A stretch of 37,985 nt of DNA from contig JAOADJ010000027.1 in the NCBI GenBank assembly GCA_026417375.1, forward strand, positions 1 to 37,985, read 5' to 3'. Of the stretch, positions 15,564 through 23,383 are shown piece after piece; within the stretch, counting starts at the first letter, position 1; each line of letters opens with the position of its first letter. The notes beneath the pieces are model-generated. The model had not been told where the DNA came from. It made no database searches and saw nothing but the letters and a program-made list of their open reading frames with translations. The DNA is from Melioribacteraceae bacterium (GTDB taxonomy: Bacteria; Bacteroidota; Ignavibacteria; Ignavibacteriales; Melioribacteraceae). The position numbers were made by a program, and so were the translations under genes.

Positions 15564-16768
15564 AAAGTTTTATAAAGACACTATTAAAATTAATTTTTCT
15601 AGTTGTTATTATTTTTTCTTGTAAAAAAGAAAAAATTGAAGTACAAAAAGAAATTCAACCAAATCCATTTCAACTTGAAATTGATGATTTAATTTCAATT
15701 AAAGATACAATCAAACAATCAGAAACAATCTCTGATATTTTAATTCCCCACAATGTTTCGCTGCAATTAATACATGAATTAGAAAAAAAATCATTAAATA
15801 TTTTCCCATTAAGAAAATTTAAAGCTGGTAATGAAATTTATATTTATGCAAAATGGGATTCTGTAGAAACCCTGAAATATTTAGTTTACCCAATTGATGA
15901 AATAAATTATGTTGTTTATGATTTAAGAGATTCAATAAAAATTTACAAAAAACAAATTCCACATTATATTAAAACAGAATTAGTTCAATTTAAAATTGAA
16001 GAAGGATTAATTCTGGATTTAAAGAAGTTAAATCTTGATACTGAGATAGGATTTACAACTGCTGATATTTATGAAAGCAAAATTGATTTTACAACTTTGC
16101 AACCAGATGATGAATTCAAAATATTAGTTGAACAATATTATGTTGATAATAAACCTGTAAAATTAAGTAAAGTAGTTGCCGCTCAAATAAAATATAAGAA
16201 TAAAGATTATTATGCATTTCTTTACGAAAAGGAAAACAAAAACAGTTATTATGATGAAACAGGCAAAAGTATGCAAGGAATGTTTCTTACTGCACCAATA
16301 AAATTTAGATATAGAATTACTTCAAAATTTTCAAGAAATAGATTTCATCCTGTGCTTTTAAGAAACAAAGCACATTTAGGAACAGATTATGCAGCTGCAC
16401 ATGGAACACCAATTCAATCAACTGCAAACGGAATTGTTGTTGAAGCAAGTTATACAAGTGGAAATGGATATTACGTTAAAATAAAACATAATGCTACATA
16501 TACTACTCAATATTTACACATGTCAAAATTTGCCGCTGGTATAAGAAAAGGAGTTAAAGTTTCGCAAGGTCAAACTATCGGTTATGTCGGAAGTTCTGGT
16601 TTAGCAACTGGTCCACATGTTTGTTATCGATTCTGGAAAAATGGTAAACAAGTAGATCCATTCAGAGAAAAAGGACAATCTTCTGAACCTCTCAATAAAA
16701 AATATTTAAGCGATTATTTAAAATATAAAGATGAAATAATTAAAAAGTATTTTTTATCGCCTGCATAA
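15560..16768 (+). CDS. M23-family peptidase lipoprotein with atypical HxC zinc motif
   Basis: 402 residues with a TTG start overlapping the MoxR stop by 4 nt (TTGA). The signal peptide ends at a lipobox (VVIIFSC). A poorly conserved region reaches to about residue 240, followed by a LytM/M23 domain: HLGTDYAAAHGTP with zinc ligands His272 and Asp276, GNGYYVKIKHN, TQYLHMSKF, GQTIGYVGSSG, then GPHVCYRFWKNGKQVDP. The usual HxH is HVC here (His353-Val-Cys355), so the third zinc ligand would be Cys. Probably a peptidoglycan endopeptidase or a regulator of amidases. I believe the HVC form also occurs in other Bacteroidota M23 proteins, but this could not be checked. Confidence 0.9.
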   Translation: MKSFIKTLLKLIFLVVIIFSCKKEKIEVQKEIQPNPFQLEIDDLISIKDTIKQSETISDILIPHNVSLQLIHELEKKSLNIFPLRKFKAGNEIYIYAKWDSVETLKYLVYPIDEINYVVYDLRDSIKIYKKQIPHYIKTELVQFKIEEGLILDLKKLNLDTEIGFTTADIYESKIDFTTLQPDDEFKILVEQYYVDNKPVKLSKVVAAQIKYKNKDYYAFLYEKENKNSYYDETGKSMQGMFLTAPIKFRYRITSKFSRNRFHPVLLRNKAHLGTDYAAAHGTPIQSTANGIVVEASYTSGNGYYVKIKHNATYTTQYLHMSKFAAGIRKGVKVSQGQTIGYVGSSGLATGPHVCYRFWKNGKQVDPFREKGQSSEPLNKKYLSDYLKYKDEIIKKYFLSPA

Positions 16769-16822
16769 TAATTCATTAAAATGAATAAAAATGCATAAAA
16801 CAATATTTTATTTTTAAAAAAT

Positions 16823-16854
16823 TTTGCACTATGAAAAATTGTTTTTTAATTTTG
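16823..16854 (+). promoter_or_regulatory. Promoter candidate for the lysW cluster
   Basis: TTTG at 16823-16826, a 20-nt spacer and TAATTTTG at 16847-16854, a perfect match to the Bacteroidota -33/-7 consensus. It lies 28 nt before the lysW ATG, in the 114-nt gap after the M23 gene, which holds nothing else recognisable. This is the best promoter match in the window. Confidence 0.7.
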
Positions 16855-16882
16855 CAACACTTTAATTAAAAAGGAATAAAAA

Positions 16883-17050
16883 ATGAACGCAGAATGCCCG
16901 GTATGTGGCGCACAAATTCAATTAGCGAGTGATGCAGTTCAAGGTGAATTACTTGAATGTCCTGATTGTGGAACTGAACTGGAAGTTGTTTCTGTTAATC
17001 CTCCTCAGGTTAAAGAAGCACCTCAAGAAGAAGAAGATTGGGGTCAATAA
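16883..17050 (+). CDS. lysW: Amino-group carrier protein LysW, ending in Gln
   Basis: A 55-residue carrier protein. In the LysW pathway the alpha-amino group of aminoadipate (or glutamate) is joined to the gamma-carboxyl of the C-terminal Glu of LysW, and the later enzymes act on the bound substrate. Two CxxC knuckles, Cys5/Cys8 (CPVCG) and Cys26/Cys29 (CPDCG), bind zinc, and the acidic tail EEEDWG is the classic recognition tail. The last residue is Gln55 (codon CAA, then TAA), where the family has Glu (EDWGE). A terminal Gln cannot be used directly by an ATP-grasp ligase without deamidation. AAGGA at 16871-16875 supports the ATG, and a strong promoter lies upstream. Confidence 0.95.
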   Translation: MNAECPVCGAQIQLASDAVQGELLECPDCGTELEVVSVNPPQVKEAPQEEEDWGQ

Positions 17051-18208
17051 TTGGTTTGGGTTTTAGATTCAACATTAAGAGAAGGTGAACAAACTCCTGG
17101 TGTTTATTTTGATAAACACATAAAGCTTGCTATTGCTAATCTTTTAGATGAAGTTGGAGTTGATATTATTGAAGCTGGCCATCCTATGGTTACACCAGAA
17201 ATTCATGCTGCAGTAAAATCAATTGCACAAAAAGGATTTAAAAGAATAGTTGGAGCTCATTCCCGTTCACTGATTTCTGATGTTGATTTAGCACTTGAAT
17301 GTGGTGTCGGTTTTATTGGAATATTTTATTGTGTATCAGATGAAAGATTAGAAACTGTGTTTAAAAAAGATTTATCGGGTGCTTGTCAATTAATAACCGA
17401 AGTTATTAAATATGCAAAGAATCAAAAACCTGATTTATTGATTCGTTACACTCCTGAAGATACAGTTCGTTCTCAATTTGAAAATGTAATTACAGCTGCA
17501 GTTGCAGCAGTTGAAGCTGGTGCTGATATTATAAGTGTTGCTGATACAACAGGTTATATGGTGCCAGGTACTTCAAGAAGTATGTATGATTATATTTCCA
17601 AATTAAAAGATGAGTTTACAAAAAGAAATTTATCACCTAAAATAGCTGTTCATTGTCACAACGATCGTGGATTAGCATTAGCAAATGCATTGGATGCGTA
17701 TAGAGCTGGAGTTGATATTATTGATGCTTCTGTAATGGGTCTAGGTGAAAGAGCAGGTATTGTCGATCTTGCTCAACTTTTAACAGCGCTTACTATTGAT
17801 TTTAACGAAAATAGATGGAATTTGAAAAAGTTGGTTGAGCTTTATGATCTTGTAAGCAAGCATTCTGGAATTCCTATACCGGCAAACTTCCCAATAACGG
17901 GAAAGAACGCTTTTACACATTGCGCCGGTGTTCACACTCATGCTGCTTCGGTCAACCCGATGCACTATGAAAGTTTAAATCCGGAAATTCTTGGAAGACA
18001 ACGAACATTTTCTCTCGATCATATGTCGGGTATTGCATCGCTAAGGTATGCACTTGCACTTATTGATGAGAGTTCTCTTGATGAAAATCTTCAACTTGAC
18101 GTTTTAAGAGAAGTCAAATCTGTTGGTCAACGTGGTCGCACTGTTGATCTCTCCGAATTAAAGCATATCATTGATGCAGTAAAGCATCACCAAACTTACT
18201 CTAAGTGA
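17051..18208 (+). CDS. lysS: Homocitrate synthase-like enzyme (LeuA/HCS family)
   Basis: 385 residues, DRE-TIM metallolyase. It begins with LDSTLREGEQTPGVYF (catalytic Arg and metal Asp) and carries IIEAGHP, VADTTGYMVPG, the metal motif HCHND (His201, His203) and GLGERAG. It condenses acetyl-CoA with a 2-oxoacid; in this cluster 2-oxoglutarate is the likely acceptor, giving homocitrate, the entry to the alpha-aminoadipate route to lysine. It lacks the long C-terminal LeuA regulatory domain, having only a short one, which fits homocitrate synthase better than isopropylmalate synthase. The TTG start directly abuts the lysW stop. Substrate is inferred from context. The gene symbol is provisional. 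Confidence 0.85.
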   Translation: MVWVLDSTLREGEQTPGVYFDKHIKLAIANLLDEVGVDIIEAGHPMVTPEIHAAVKSIAQKGFKRIVGAHSRSLISDVDLALECGVGFIGIFYCVSDERLETVFKKDLSGACQLITEVIKYAKNQKPDLLIRYTPEDTVRSQFENVITAAVAAVEAGADIISVADTTGYMVPGTSRSMYDYISKLKDEFTKRNLSPKIAVHCHNDRGLALANALDAYRAGVDIIDASVMGLGERAGIVDLAQLLTALTIDFNENRWNLKKLVELYDLVSKHSGIPIPANFPITGKNAFTHCAGVHTHAASVNPMHYESLNPEILGRQRTFSLDHMSGIASLRYALALIDESSLDENLQLDVLREVKSVGQRGRTVDLSELKHIIDAVKHHQTYSK

Positions 18209-18220
18209 GCTTTGCTCACT
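18204..18220 (+). other. Intra-operon hairpin overlapping the lysS stop
   Basis: A 7-bp perfect stem AGTGAGC / GCTCACT with a 3-nt loop, the stop codon TGA lying in its left arm, followed by AATTTGTTTTT. It could attenuate read-through from lysW-lysS to lysX or stabilise the upstream message; the T run is interrupted. Confidence 0.45.
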
Positions 18221-18266
18221 AATTTGTTTTTAATTTATTATTCATATAAAAAATAGGAGTATTAAA

Positions 18267-19145
18267 ATGAAGGTAGGTATGCTTCATTCATTAATTCGTA
18301 AAGATGAAAAATTTCTAATTGATGAATTCAGAAAAATCAAAGGCGTTGAATTGGAATTAATTGATGATCGTGAAATTTCTTTTACACTTGGAAAAAATGA
18401 TTACGATTATGATGTAATTGTTGAAAGATGTATTAATCACTCACGAGCTTTGCATGGATTAAAACTTTTTGAAACTGCCGGTATTAAATGCGTAAATAAA
18501 TATTCTGTTGCAACTATTTGTGGTGATAAACTTTTGACTTCGTGTGCCTTAGCAGAAAATAATGTTCCGCAACCTGAAGTTCGTGTTGCTTTTACTGAAG
18601 AATCTGCTCTTAAAACAATTGAAGAAATGGGTTATCCGGTTGTTCTAAAACCAGCAGTTGGTTCATGGGGCAGGTTACTTTCAAAAATAAATGATCGTGA
18701 TGCAGCTGAAGCAATTCTTGAACACAAAACAATTCTCGGTTCTTATCATCATTCTATTTTTTATATTCAAAAGTATGTTGAAAAAGCACGAATTGTAAAT
18801 GGAGAAAAATTACCCGGTCGTGATATTAGAAGTTTTGTTGTTGGTGATAAATGTATAGCTGCTATTTACAGAACTTCACCACACTGGATTACAAATACTG
18901 CTCGTGGTGGTAAAGCAACAAATTGTCCTGTAACTGATGAATTAAATGATATTTCCGTTCGTGCTGCTAAAGCTGTTGGTGGTGGTATTGTTGCTATCGA
19001 TATTTTTGAAACTGAAAATGGGTTAATGGTTAATGAAGTTAATTACACAATGGAATATAAAAACAGTATTGATACTACTGGTGTAAATATTCCTCAAAAA
19101 ATGGTTGAATATATTTTACAAGTTGCAGAGGGAAGAAATGACTAA
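18267..19145 (+). CDS. lysX: LysW ligase LysX/ArgX, RimK-like ATP-grasp enzyme
   Basis: 292 residues. Uses ATP to join the alpha-amino group of alpha-aminoadipate (LysX) or glutamate (ArgX) to the C-terminal gamma-carboxyl of LysW. ATP-grasp features are [20 protein letters not shown] (glycine-rich loop region), [20 protein letters not shown], then ARGGKATN and [21 protein letters not shown] at the metal and substrate end. The last segment looks like LysX rather than a generic RimK, which together with the homocitrate synthase favours aminoadipate. ATG at 18267 follows TAGGAG. Its end overlaps lysY by 8 nt. It would need LysW with a free gamma-carboxylate, which the encoded Gln terminus does not provide. 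Confidence 0.92.
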   Translation: MKVGMLHSLIRKDEKFLIDEFRKIKGVELELIDDREISFTLGKNDYDYDVIVERCINHSRALHGLKLFETAGIKCVNKYSVATICGDKLLTSCALAENNVPQPEVRVAFTEESALKTIEEMGYPVVLKPAVGSWGRLLSKINDRDAAEAILEHKTILGSYHHSIFYIQKYVEKARIVNGEKLPGRDIRSFVVGDKCIAAIYRTSPHWITNTARGGKATNCPVTDELNDISVRAAKAVGGGIVAIDIFETENGLMVNEVNYTMEYKNSIDTTGVNIPQKMVEYILQVAEGRND

Positions 19146-20184
19146 AATAAAAGTTTCAATAGTTGGAGCATCAGGATATACCGGTGGTGAATTATTAAGA
19201 TTACTTTTATTTCACCCTAATGTTGAAATTAATCAGGTTACATCAGAAAGTTATACAGGAAAATTTGTTTATAAAGTTCACCCTAATTTAAGAAAAGCTA
19301 CTCAACTAAAATTTTCTTCTGCTTCAGAATTACAACAATGTGATTTATTATTTCTATGCTTACCACATAATAGTTCTCAAAACAAAATTGATTTCTATAA
19401 ATCAATTGCTCCTAAAATAATTGATCTTAGTGCAGATTTTAGATTGAAAGATCCAAATGAATATGAAAAGTGGTATGGACATAAACATTCACGCCCGGAG
19501 TTATTAAATGAATTTGTTTATGGAATTCCTGAATTACATCGTGAAGAAATGAAAAAAGCAAACTACATTTCTAGTGCAGGATGTAATGCAACAGCAAGTA
19601 TTTTAGGTTTATATCCATTATTTAAAAATGATTTAGTTTATGAAGATAGAACAGTAATTGAAGTTAAAGCAGGTTCAAGTGAAGGTGGCAATAAAGTAAA
19701 CGAAGGTTCTCATCATCCAGAAAGAAGTGGTGTTGTGCGTTCATATATGCCAACAAAACATCGTCATACCGCTGAAATTTTACAAGAACTTTCTTTTGGT
19801 AAAAATATTCATGTGCATTTTTCTGCAACTGCAATTGATATTGTTCGGGGATTGCTTGCAACTTGTCATGTCTTTCTTAAAAAAGATTTACAAGAAAAAG
19901 ATATATGGAAAATTTATAGAGATGCTTATGGTAACGAGCCATTTATAAGAATTGTAAAAGAAAATGATGGAATTTACCGTTATCCTGAACCTAAATTATT
20001 ATCAGGCACAAACTATTGTGATATTGGATTTAAAAAAGATGAATACTCAAACAGACTTGTTGTAATAAGTGCAATTGATAATTTAATGAAAGGAGCAGCT
20101 GGTCAGGCTCTTCAGGCATTTAATATTATGTTTGGCTTTGATGAAAGAACTGGTTTGGAATTTACCGGCTTACATCCAATTTAA
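19138..20184 (+). CDS. lysY: LysW-aminoadipate semialdehyde dehydrogenase (LysY/ArgC)
   Basis: 348 residues from ATG 19138, which overlaps the lysX stop in ATGACTAA and follows GAGGGA; a longer reading from TTG 19105 lies inside lysX and is rejected. NADPH-dependent reduction of the LysW-bound acyl phosphate to the semialdehyde. N-terminal Rossmann motif [18 protein letters not shown], active-site Cys149 in [10 protein letters not shown] and His in [10 protein letters not shown], and the ASD-family end [14 protein letters not shown]. It is an ArgC homologue; the cluster places it in the carrier-bound pathway, possibly serving both lysine and arginine. The 81 nt after it hold only a weak 6-bp inverted repeat (20186-20202). 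Confidence 0.93.
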   Translation: MTKIKVSIVGASGYTGGELLRLLLFHPNVEINQVTSESYTGKFVYKVHPNLRKATQLKFSSASELQQCDLLFLCLPHNSSQNKIDFYKSIAPKIIDLSADFRLKDPNEYEKWYGHKHSRPELLNEFVYGIPELHREEMKKANYISSAGCNATASILGLYPLFKNDLVYEDRTVIEVKAGSSEGGNKVNEGSHHPERSGVVRSYMPTKHRHTAEILQELSFGKNIHVHFSATAIDIVRGLLATCHVFLKKDLQEKDIWKIYRDAYGNEPFIRIVKENDGIYRYPEPKLLSGTNYCDIGFKKDEYSNRLVVISAIDNLMKGAAGQALQAFNIMFGFDERTGLEFTGLHPI

Positions 20185-20265
20185 TAGAATTAATAAAATT
20201 CTTAGATAGATAAACTATATACTTACTCAGAAAGTAAATTATTATAAAATTTAAATAATACAAAA

Positions 20266-20913
20266 ATGTGCAGACTACTTTACGTTAATACAAAACATGA
20301 AACAGAAATTGAAAAATATCTTTATCATTTCTCTTTAATTTCAAAAAATAGTAAAGAGTATCAGGGACATGGTTGGGGCTGTGCATATTTTCAGAATAAT
20401 GAGTGGAAATATTATAAAAATATAAAACCAATTTGGGAAGACAATATTTCTCAGTTTGGAAAAGCAACCAGAATAATTGCCCACGCAAGAAGTGCATTCA
20501 AAGATGAAGGTATTGTCATTGAAAATAATATGCCTTTTTATGACGATAAAAATATTTTTGTTTTTAATGGTGAACTTCGTGGAGTTAAAATAAAAGAAGA
20601 GGGAAGAATTGGTGCCGAAAAAATTTTCAATTTTATTAAAAGATTTGATAAAGGAAATTTTTTTGATGCATTAAAAAAAGGGACTGATATTATAATAAAA
20701 AAATCGAATTATGTCAGAGCTATGAATATTATTATTACTTCAACTAAAAATTCAGCTTTATTATTTACATTTTATAATGAAGATGAAGATTATTTTCAGA
20801 TGTGGAAAAAACAAAATCATGATGAGTTAATAATTTGTTCTCAACCTTTTTCATTAGATATTGAATGGGAACCGATAAATAATAATTCAATATTGGAGTT
20901 TAAATGTATATAA
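20266..20913 (+). CDS. Class II glutamine amidotransferase-like Ntn hydrolase in the lys cluster
   Basis: 215 residues, a stand-alone glutaminase-type domain (YafJ-like). MCRLLYV places the nucleophile Cys2 at the N-terminus after Met removal. IIAHARSAF supplies the Arg (Arg75) that in class II enzymes binds the substrate alpha-carboxylate. FVFNGELRGV gives the oxyanion-hole Asn101-Gly102. The Asp that in GlmS (Asp123, in SETDTE) and YafJ (GETDSE) binds the alpha-amino group of free glutamine is replaced: the aligned segment is GRIGAE, with Gly116 in its place. No synthase domain is attached, and no step of the known LysW pathway needs ammonia. It overlaps lysZ by 10 nt. A proposed role is deamidating the C-terminal Gln of LysW; other side-chain amides or a plain glutaminase are alternatives. 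Confidence 0.88.
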   Translation: MCRLLYVNTKHETEIEKYLYHFSLISKNSKEYQGHGWGCAYFQNNEWKYYKNIKPIWEDNISQFGKATRIIAHARSAFKDEGIVIENNMPFYDDKNIFVFNGELRGVKIKEEGRIGAEKIFNFIKRFDKGNFFDALKKGTDIIIKKSNYVRAMNIIITSTKNSALLFTFYNEDEDYFQMWKKQNHDELIICSQPFSLDIEWEPINNNSILEFKCI

Positions 20914-21695
20914 TTAAAATTGGTGGTGGTAAAGAAATTAATATTAAAGGAATTATTTCTGATTTATCAACATTAAACGAAAAATTTATTATTGTTCATG
21001 GGGCAAATGCTTTGCGTGATGAACTAGCTCAAAAATTAAATTATCAAAAAAGAATTGTTACATCAATTTCTGGTTATGATTCAGTTTTCAGTACTGAAGA
21101 AACTATTGATTTAATGATGATGGCTTATGCAGGATTAAGAAATAAAAGGATTGTTGAATTATGTCAACAGAATAATATTAACGCTGTTGGTTTATCTGGT
21201 TTAGATGGAAAAGTTATTCAAGGAAAAAGAAATAGCGGTATTAAAGTCCGTGAGAATGGTAAAACATTATTGCTAAGAGATTTTTCAGGAAAACCAAAAT
21301 CAATTAATGTTTCTTTGTTGAATTTGTTATTAGAAAATGGTTATACACCTGTTTTAAGTGTACCAATTATTGATGAAAATAATTTTGCTATCAATTCCGA
21401 AAATGATGATATAGTTGCACTTCTTCAAAATGAATTAAAAGCTGAAAAAAATATTTCACTAATTGAAGCACCCGGATTCTTACTTGATAAAAATGATAAT
21501 ACTTCATTGTTAAAAAAAATTTCAAAAAATGAATTAGCTATAATGGAAGAAAAAGTTGAAGGTAGAATGAAAAGAAAAATTCTAGCATTAAGAAAATTGT
21601 TTGAAGCAGGTGATACAACTGTTATTATTTCTGATGGACGAACTGAACACCCAATTTTAGATGCACTAAATGGTAACGGAACAACTATTTCCTGA
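20904..21695 (+). CDS. lysZ: LysW-aminoadipate kinase (LysZ, ArgB-like)
   Basis: 263 residues of the amino-acid kinase family. Phosphorylates the distal carboxylate of LysW-bound aminoadipate (or glutamate). The start IIKIGGGKEI carries the Lys-Gly-Gly ATP loop; FIIVHGANALRDELAQKL follows, then NAVGLSGLDGKVIQGKRN, the LLRDFSGKP segment and the late MKRKILALRKLFEAGDTTVIISDGR. The usual nucleotide motif IN.D....A reads INSENDDIVALLQ. The long GKRN...KVRENGKTLLLRD hairpin resembles LysZ rather than classic ArgB. Its ATG lies 10 nt inside the amidotransferase-like gene, so the two are translationally coupled. Confidence 0.9.
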   Translation: MYIIKIGGGKEINIKGIISDLSTLNEKFIIVHGANALRDELAQKLNYQKRIVTSISGYDSVFSTEETIDLMMMAYAGLRNKRIVELCQQNNINAVGLSGLDGKVIQGKRNSGIKVRENGKTLLLRDFSGKPKSINVSLLNLLLENGYTPVLSVPIIDENNFAINSENDDIVALLQNELKAEKNISLIEAPGFLLDKNDNTSLLKKISKNELAIMEEKVEGRMKRKILALRKLFEAGDTTVIISDGRTEHPILDALNGNGTTIS

Positions 21696-21702
21696 GGAGA
21701 AA

Positions 21703-22857
21703 ATGAAAAATTATAAATCACTTATACAGCAATATGAAATTGACGTTTACCCAAGACGAGATGTAACATTAGTTAAAGGTGAAAATTCAAAAGTCTGGGA
21801 TGACGAAGGAAATGAATACATTGATTTAGCTTCAGGTATTTCTGTGGCAAATGTTGGTCACTGTAATCCAAAAGTTGTTGATGCTATTACACAACAAGCC
21901 AAAACATTAATTACTTGCCCAAATACTTTTTACAATGACACAAAAGCAATTTTTCTTGAAAAATTATTTTCTATAGCTCCAAAAAATTTAACTAAAGCAT
22001 TCTTAACAAATTCCGGAACCGAAGCAATTGAAGCCGCAATTAAATTTGCAAGAGCTAATACAAAGAAAACTAAATTTATTGCAGCAATGAAAGGTTTTCA
22101 CGGAAGAACTTATGGCGCATTAAGTGCAACTTATAAAAAAGAATATCGTGAAGATTTTGAACCACTAGTTCCCGGTTTTTCTTTTGTCCCTTTTAATAAT
22201 TTTGAAAAACTTGAGGAAGCAATTGATGATGAAACTGCAGCTGTAATATTAGAATTAATTCAAGGTGAAGGTGGAATTAACATTGGACAAAAAGAATATT
22301 TTCAAAAAGTTCGTCAATTATGCAGTGAAAAAAATATTTTATTGATTATTGATGAAATTCAAACTGGTTTTTGCAGAACAGGGACAATGTTTGCAATTGA
22401 ACAATATGGAATTGAAGCTGATATGATGACTCTGGCAAAGTCAATAGCTGGTGGTTTTCCTATGGGAGCGTTGCTTTGTTCCGAAAAAATTAATATTGAA
22501 AAAAGTAAACATGGTTCAACTTTTGGAGGCAATCCTTTAGCTTGTGCGGCAGGTAACGCGGCAATTGATTATATGCTTGAAACAAAACTTTGGGAACAAG
22601 CTCAGGAAAAAGGAAAATACTTTAAAGAAAAATTATCTTCTTTTAATCTTTCAAAAGTCAGAGAAATTAGAGTAATTGGTTTAATGATTGGTATCGAGCT
22701 AAAAGAGAAACCTCAGCAAGTTATAGTTGAATTATTAGAAAGAAAAATTTTGTCATTACCTGCTGGTGTAACTGTTTTAAGATTGCTTCCACCACTAACT
22801 ATAACTTATGAAGAACTTGACAGAGCAATTCAAATTCTTGCTGAAGTTTTGGCTTGA
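21703..22857 (+). CDS. lysJ: LysW-lysine aminotransferase (LysJ/ArgD family)
   Basis: 384 residues from ATG 21703 with GAGGAGA at 21693-21699; a start at 21670 would lie in lysZ without a ribosome site and is rejected. PLP-dependent transfer of an amino group from glutamate to the LysW-bound semialdehyde. Motifs: DLASGISVANVGH, LTNSGTEAIEAAIKFAR, GFHGRTYGALS, IDEIQTGFCRTGTMFA and TLAKSIAGGFPMGA with the Schiff-base Lys246, then HGSTFGGNPLACAAG. Class III, acetylornithine-aminotransferase-like; dual use in arginine synthesis is possible. Last gene of the cluster. Genes for homoaconitase, homoisocitrate dehydrogenase, LysK and LysN are not in the window. Confidence 0.93.
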   Translation: MKNYKSLIQQYEIDVYPRRDVTLVKGENSKVWDDEGNEYIDLASGISVANVGHCNPKVVDAITQQAKTLITCPNTFYNDTKAIFLEKLFSIAPKNLTKAFLTNSGTEAIEAAIKFARANTKKTKFIAAMKGFHGRTYGALSATYKKEYREDFEPLVPGFSFVPFNNFEKLEEAIDDETAAVILELIQGEGGINIGQKEYFQKVRQLCSEKNILLIIDEIQTGFCRTGTMFAIEQYGIEADMMTLAKSIAGGFPMGALLCSEKINIEKSKHGSTFGGNPLACAAGNAAIDYMLETKLWEQAQEKGKYFKEKLSSFNLSKVREIRVIGLMIGIELKEKPQQVIVELLERKILSLPAGVTVLRLLPPLTITYEELDRAIQILAEVLA

Positions 22858-22959
22858 AAATTTTGTAAGTCTTTAATTTTTAGAGATTGACATTGTTAAT
22901 TATTAAATAAAAATTTTTATAATAAACATATAGTTAAATAAAAATCATAAATTCTTTCT

Positions 22960-22991
22960 TTTGCATTCTAATTTCAATTGCTTTATTTTTC
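22960..22991 (+). promoter_or_regulatory. Promoter candidate for nuoA-F
   Basis: TTTG at 22960-22963, a 20-nt spacer and TATTTTTC at 22984-22991 (7 of 8 to TAnnTTTG), 23 nt before the nuoA ATG. Spacing is identical to the lysW promoter candidate. The rest of the 157-nt gap after lysJ is AT-rich with nothing recognisable. Confidence 0.55.
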
Positions 22992-23014
22992 GCACACTCA
23001 AAAATTGAAATTTT

Positions 23015-23383
23015 ATGATTATTGATTATATCCCAATATTTTTAGTGATAATTGTTGCAGCTGCTTTTGCGGGGATAGTCGTTTTTTCTTCGGTAATTTT
23101 TGGACCTAAACGACCAAACAAAATAAAAGTAATGCCTTACGAAAGTGGTAAAGATCCAATTGGTACAACTCATGAAAGAATTTCTATTAAGTACTATTTG
23201 GTTGCAATGTTATTTATCATTTTCGATATAGAAGTTATTTATGTTTATCCATGGGCTGTACAATTTAAATCACTCTTTAATGATTTTGGAATTTTTGCTT
23301 TTATCCCAATGTTTATATTTCTAATCGTTCTCGAACTTGGCTTCCTGTATATTTTAATGAAGGGAGGATTAAAATGGGATTAG
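23015..23383 (+). CDS. nuoA: NADH-quinone oxidoreductase subunit A
   Basis: 122 residues, three transmembrane helices, membrane-arm subunit of complex I. The conserved loop [37 protein letters not shown] after helix 1 is diagnostic, including the Glu/Asp pair in the second helix. First gene of the nuo operon; it overlaps nuoB by 10 nt. No evident Shine-Dalgarno sequence. Confidence 0.95.
   Translation: MIIDYIPIFLVIIVAAAFAGIVVFSSVIFGPKRPNKIKVMPYESGKDPIGTTHERISIKYYLVAMLFIIFDIEVIYVYPWAVQFKSLFNDFGIFAFIPMFIFLIVLELGFLYILMKGGLKWD

Noticed and set aside
19105-19137. Longer lysY start at TTG 19105
   Set aside because: It lies in the end of lysX, whereas ATG 19138 has a GAGGGA site and begins just before the conserved Rossmann motif.
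21670-21702. Longer lysJ start at ATG 21670
   Set aside because: It falls in the lysZ coding end with no ribosome site; ATG 21703 has GAGGAGA correctly spaced.
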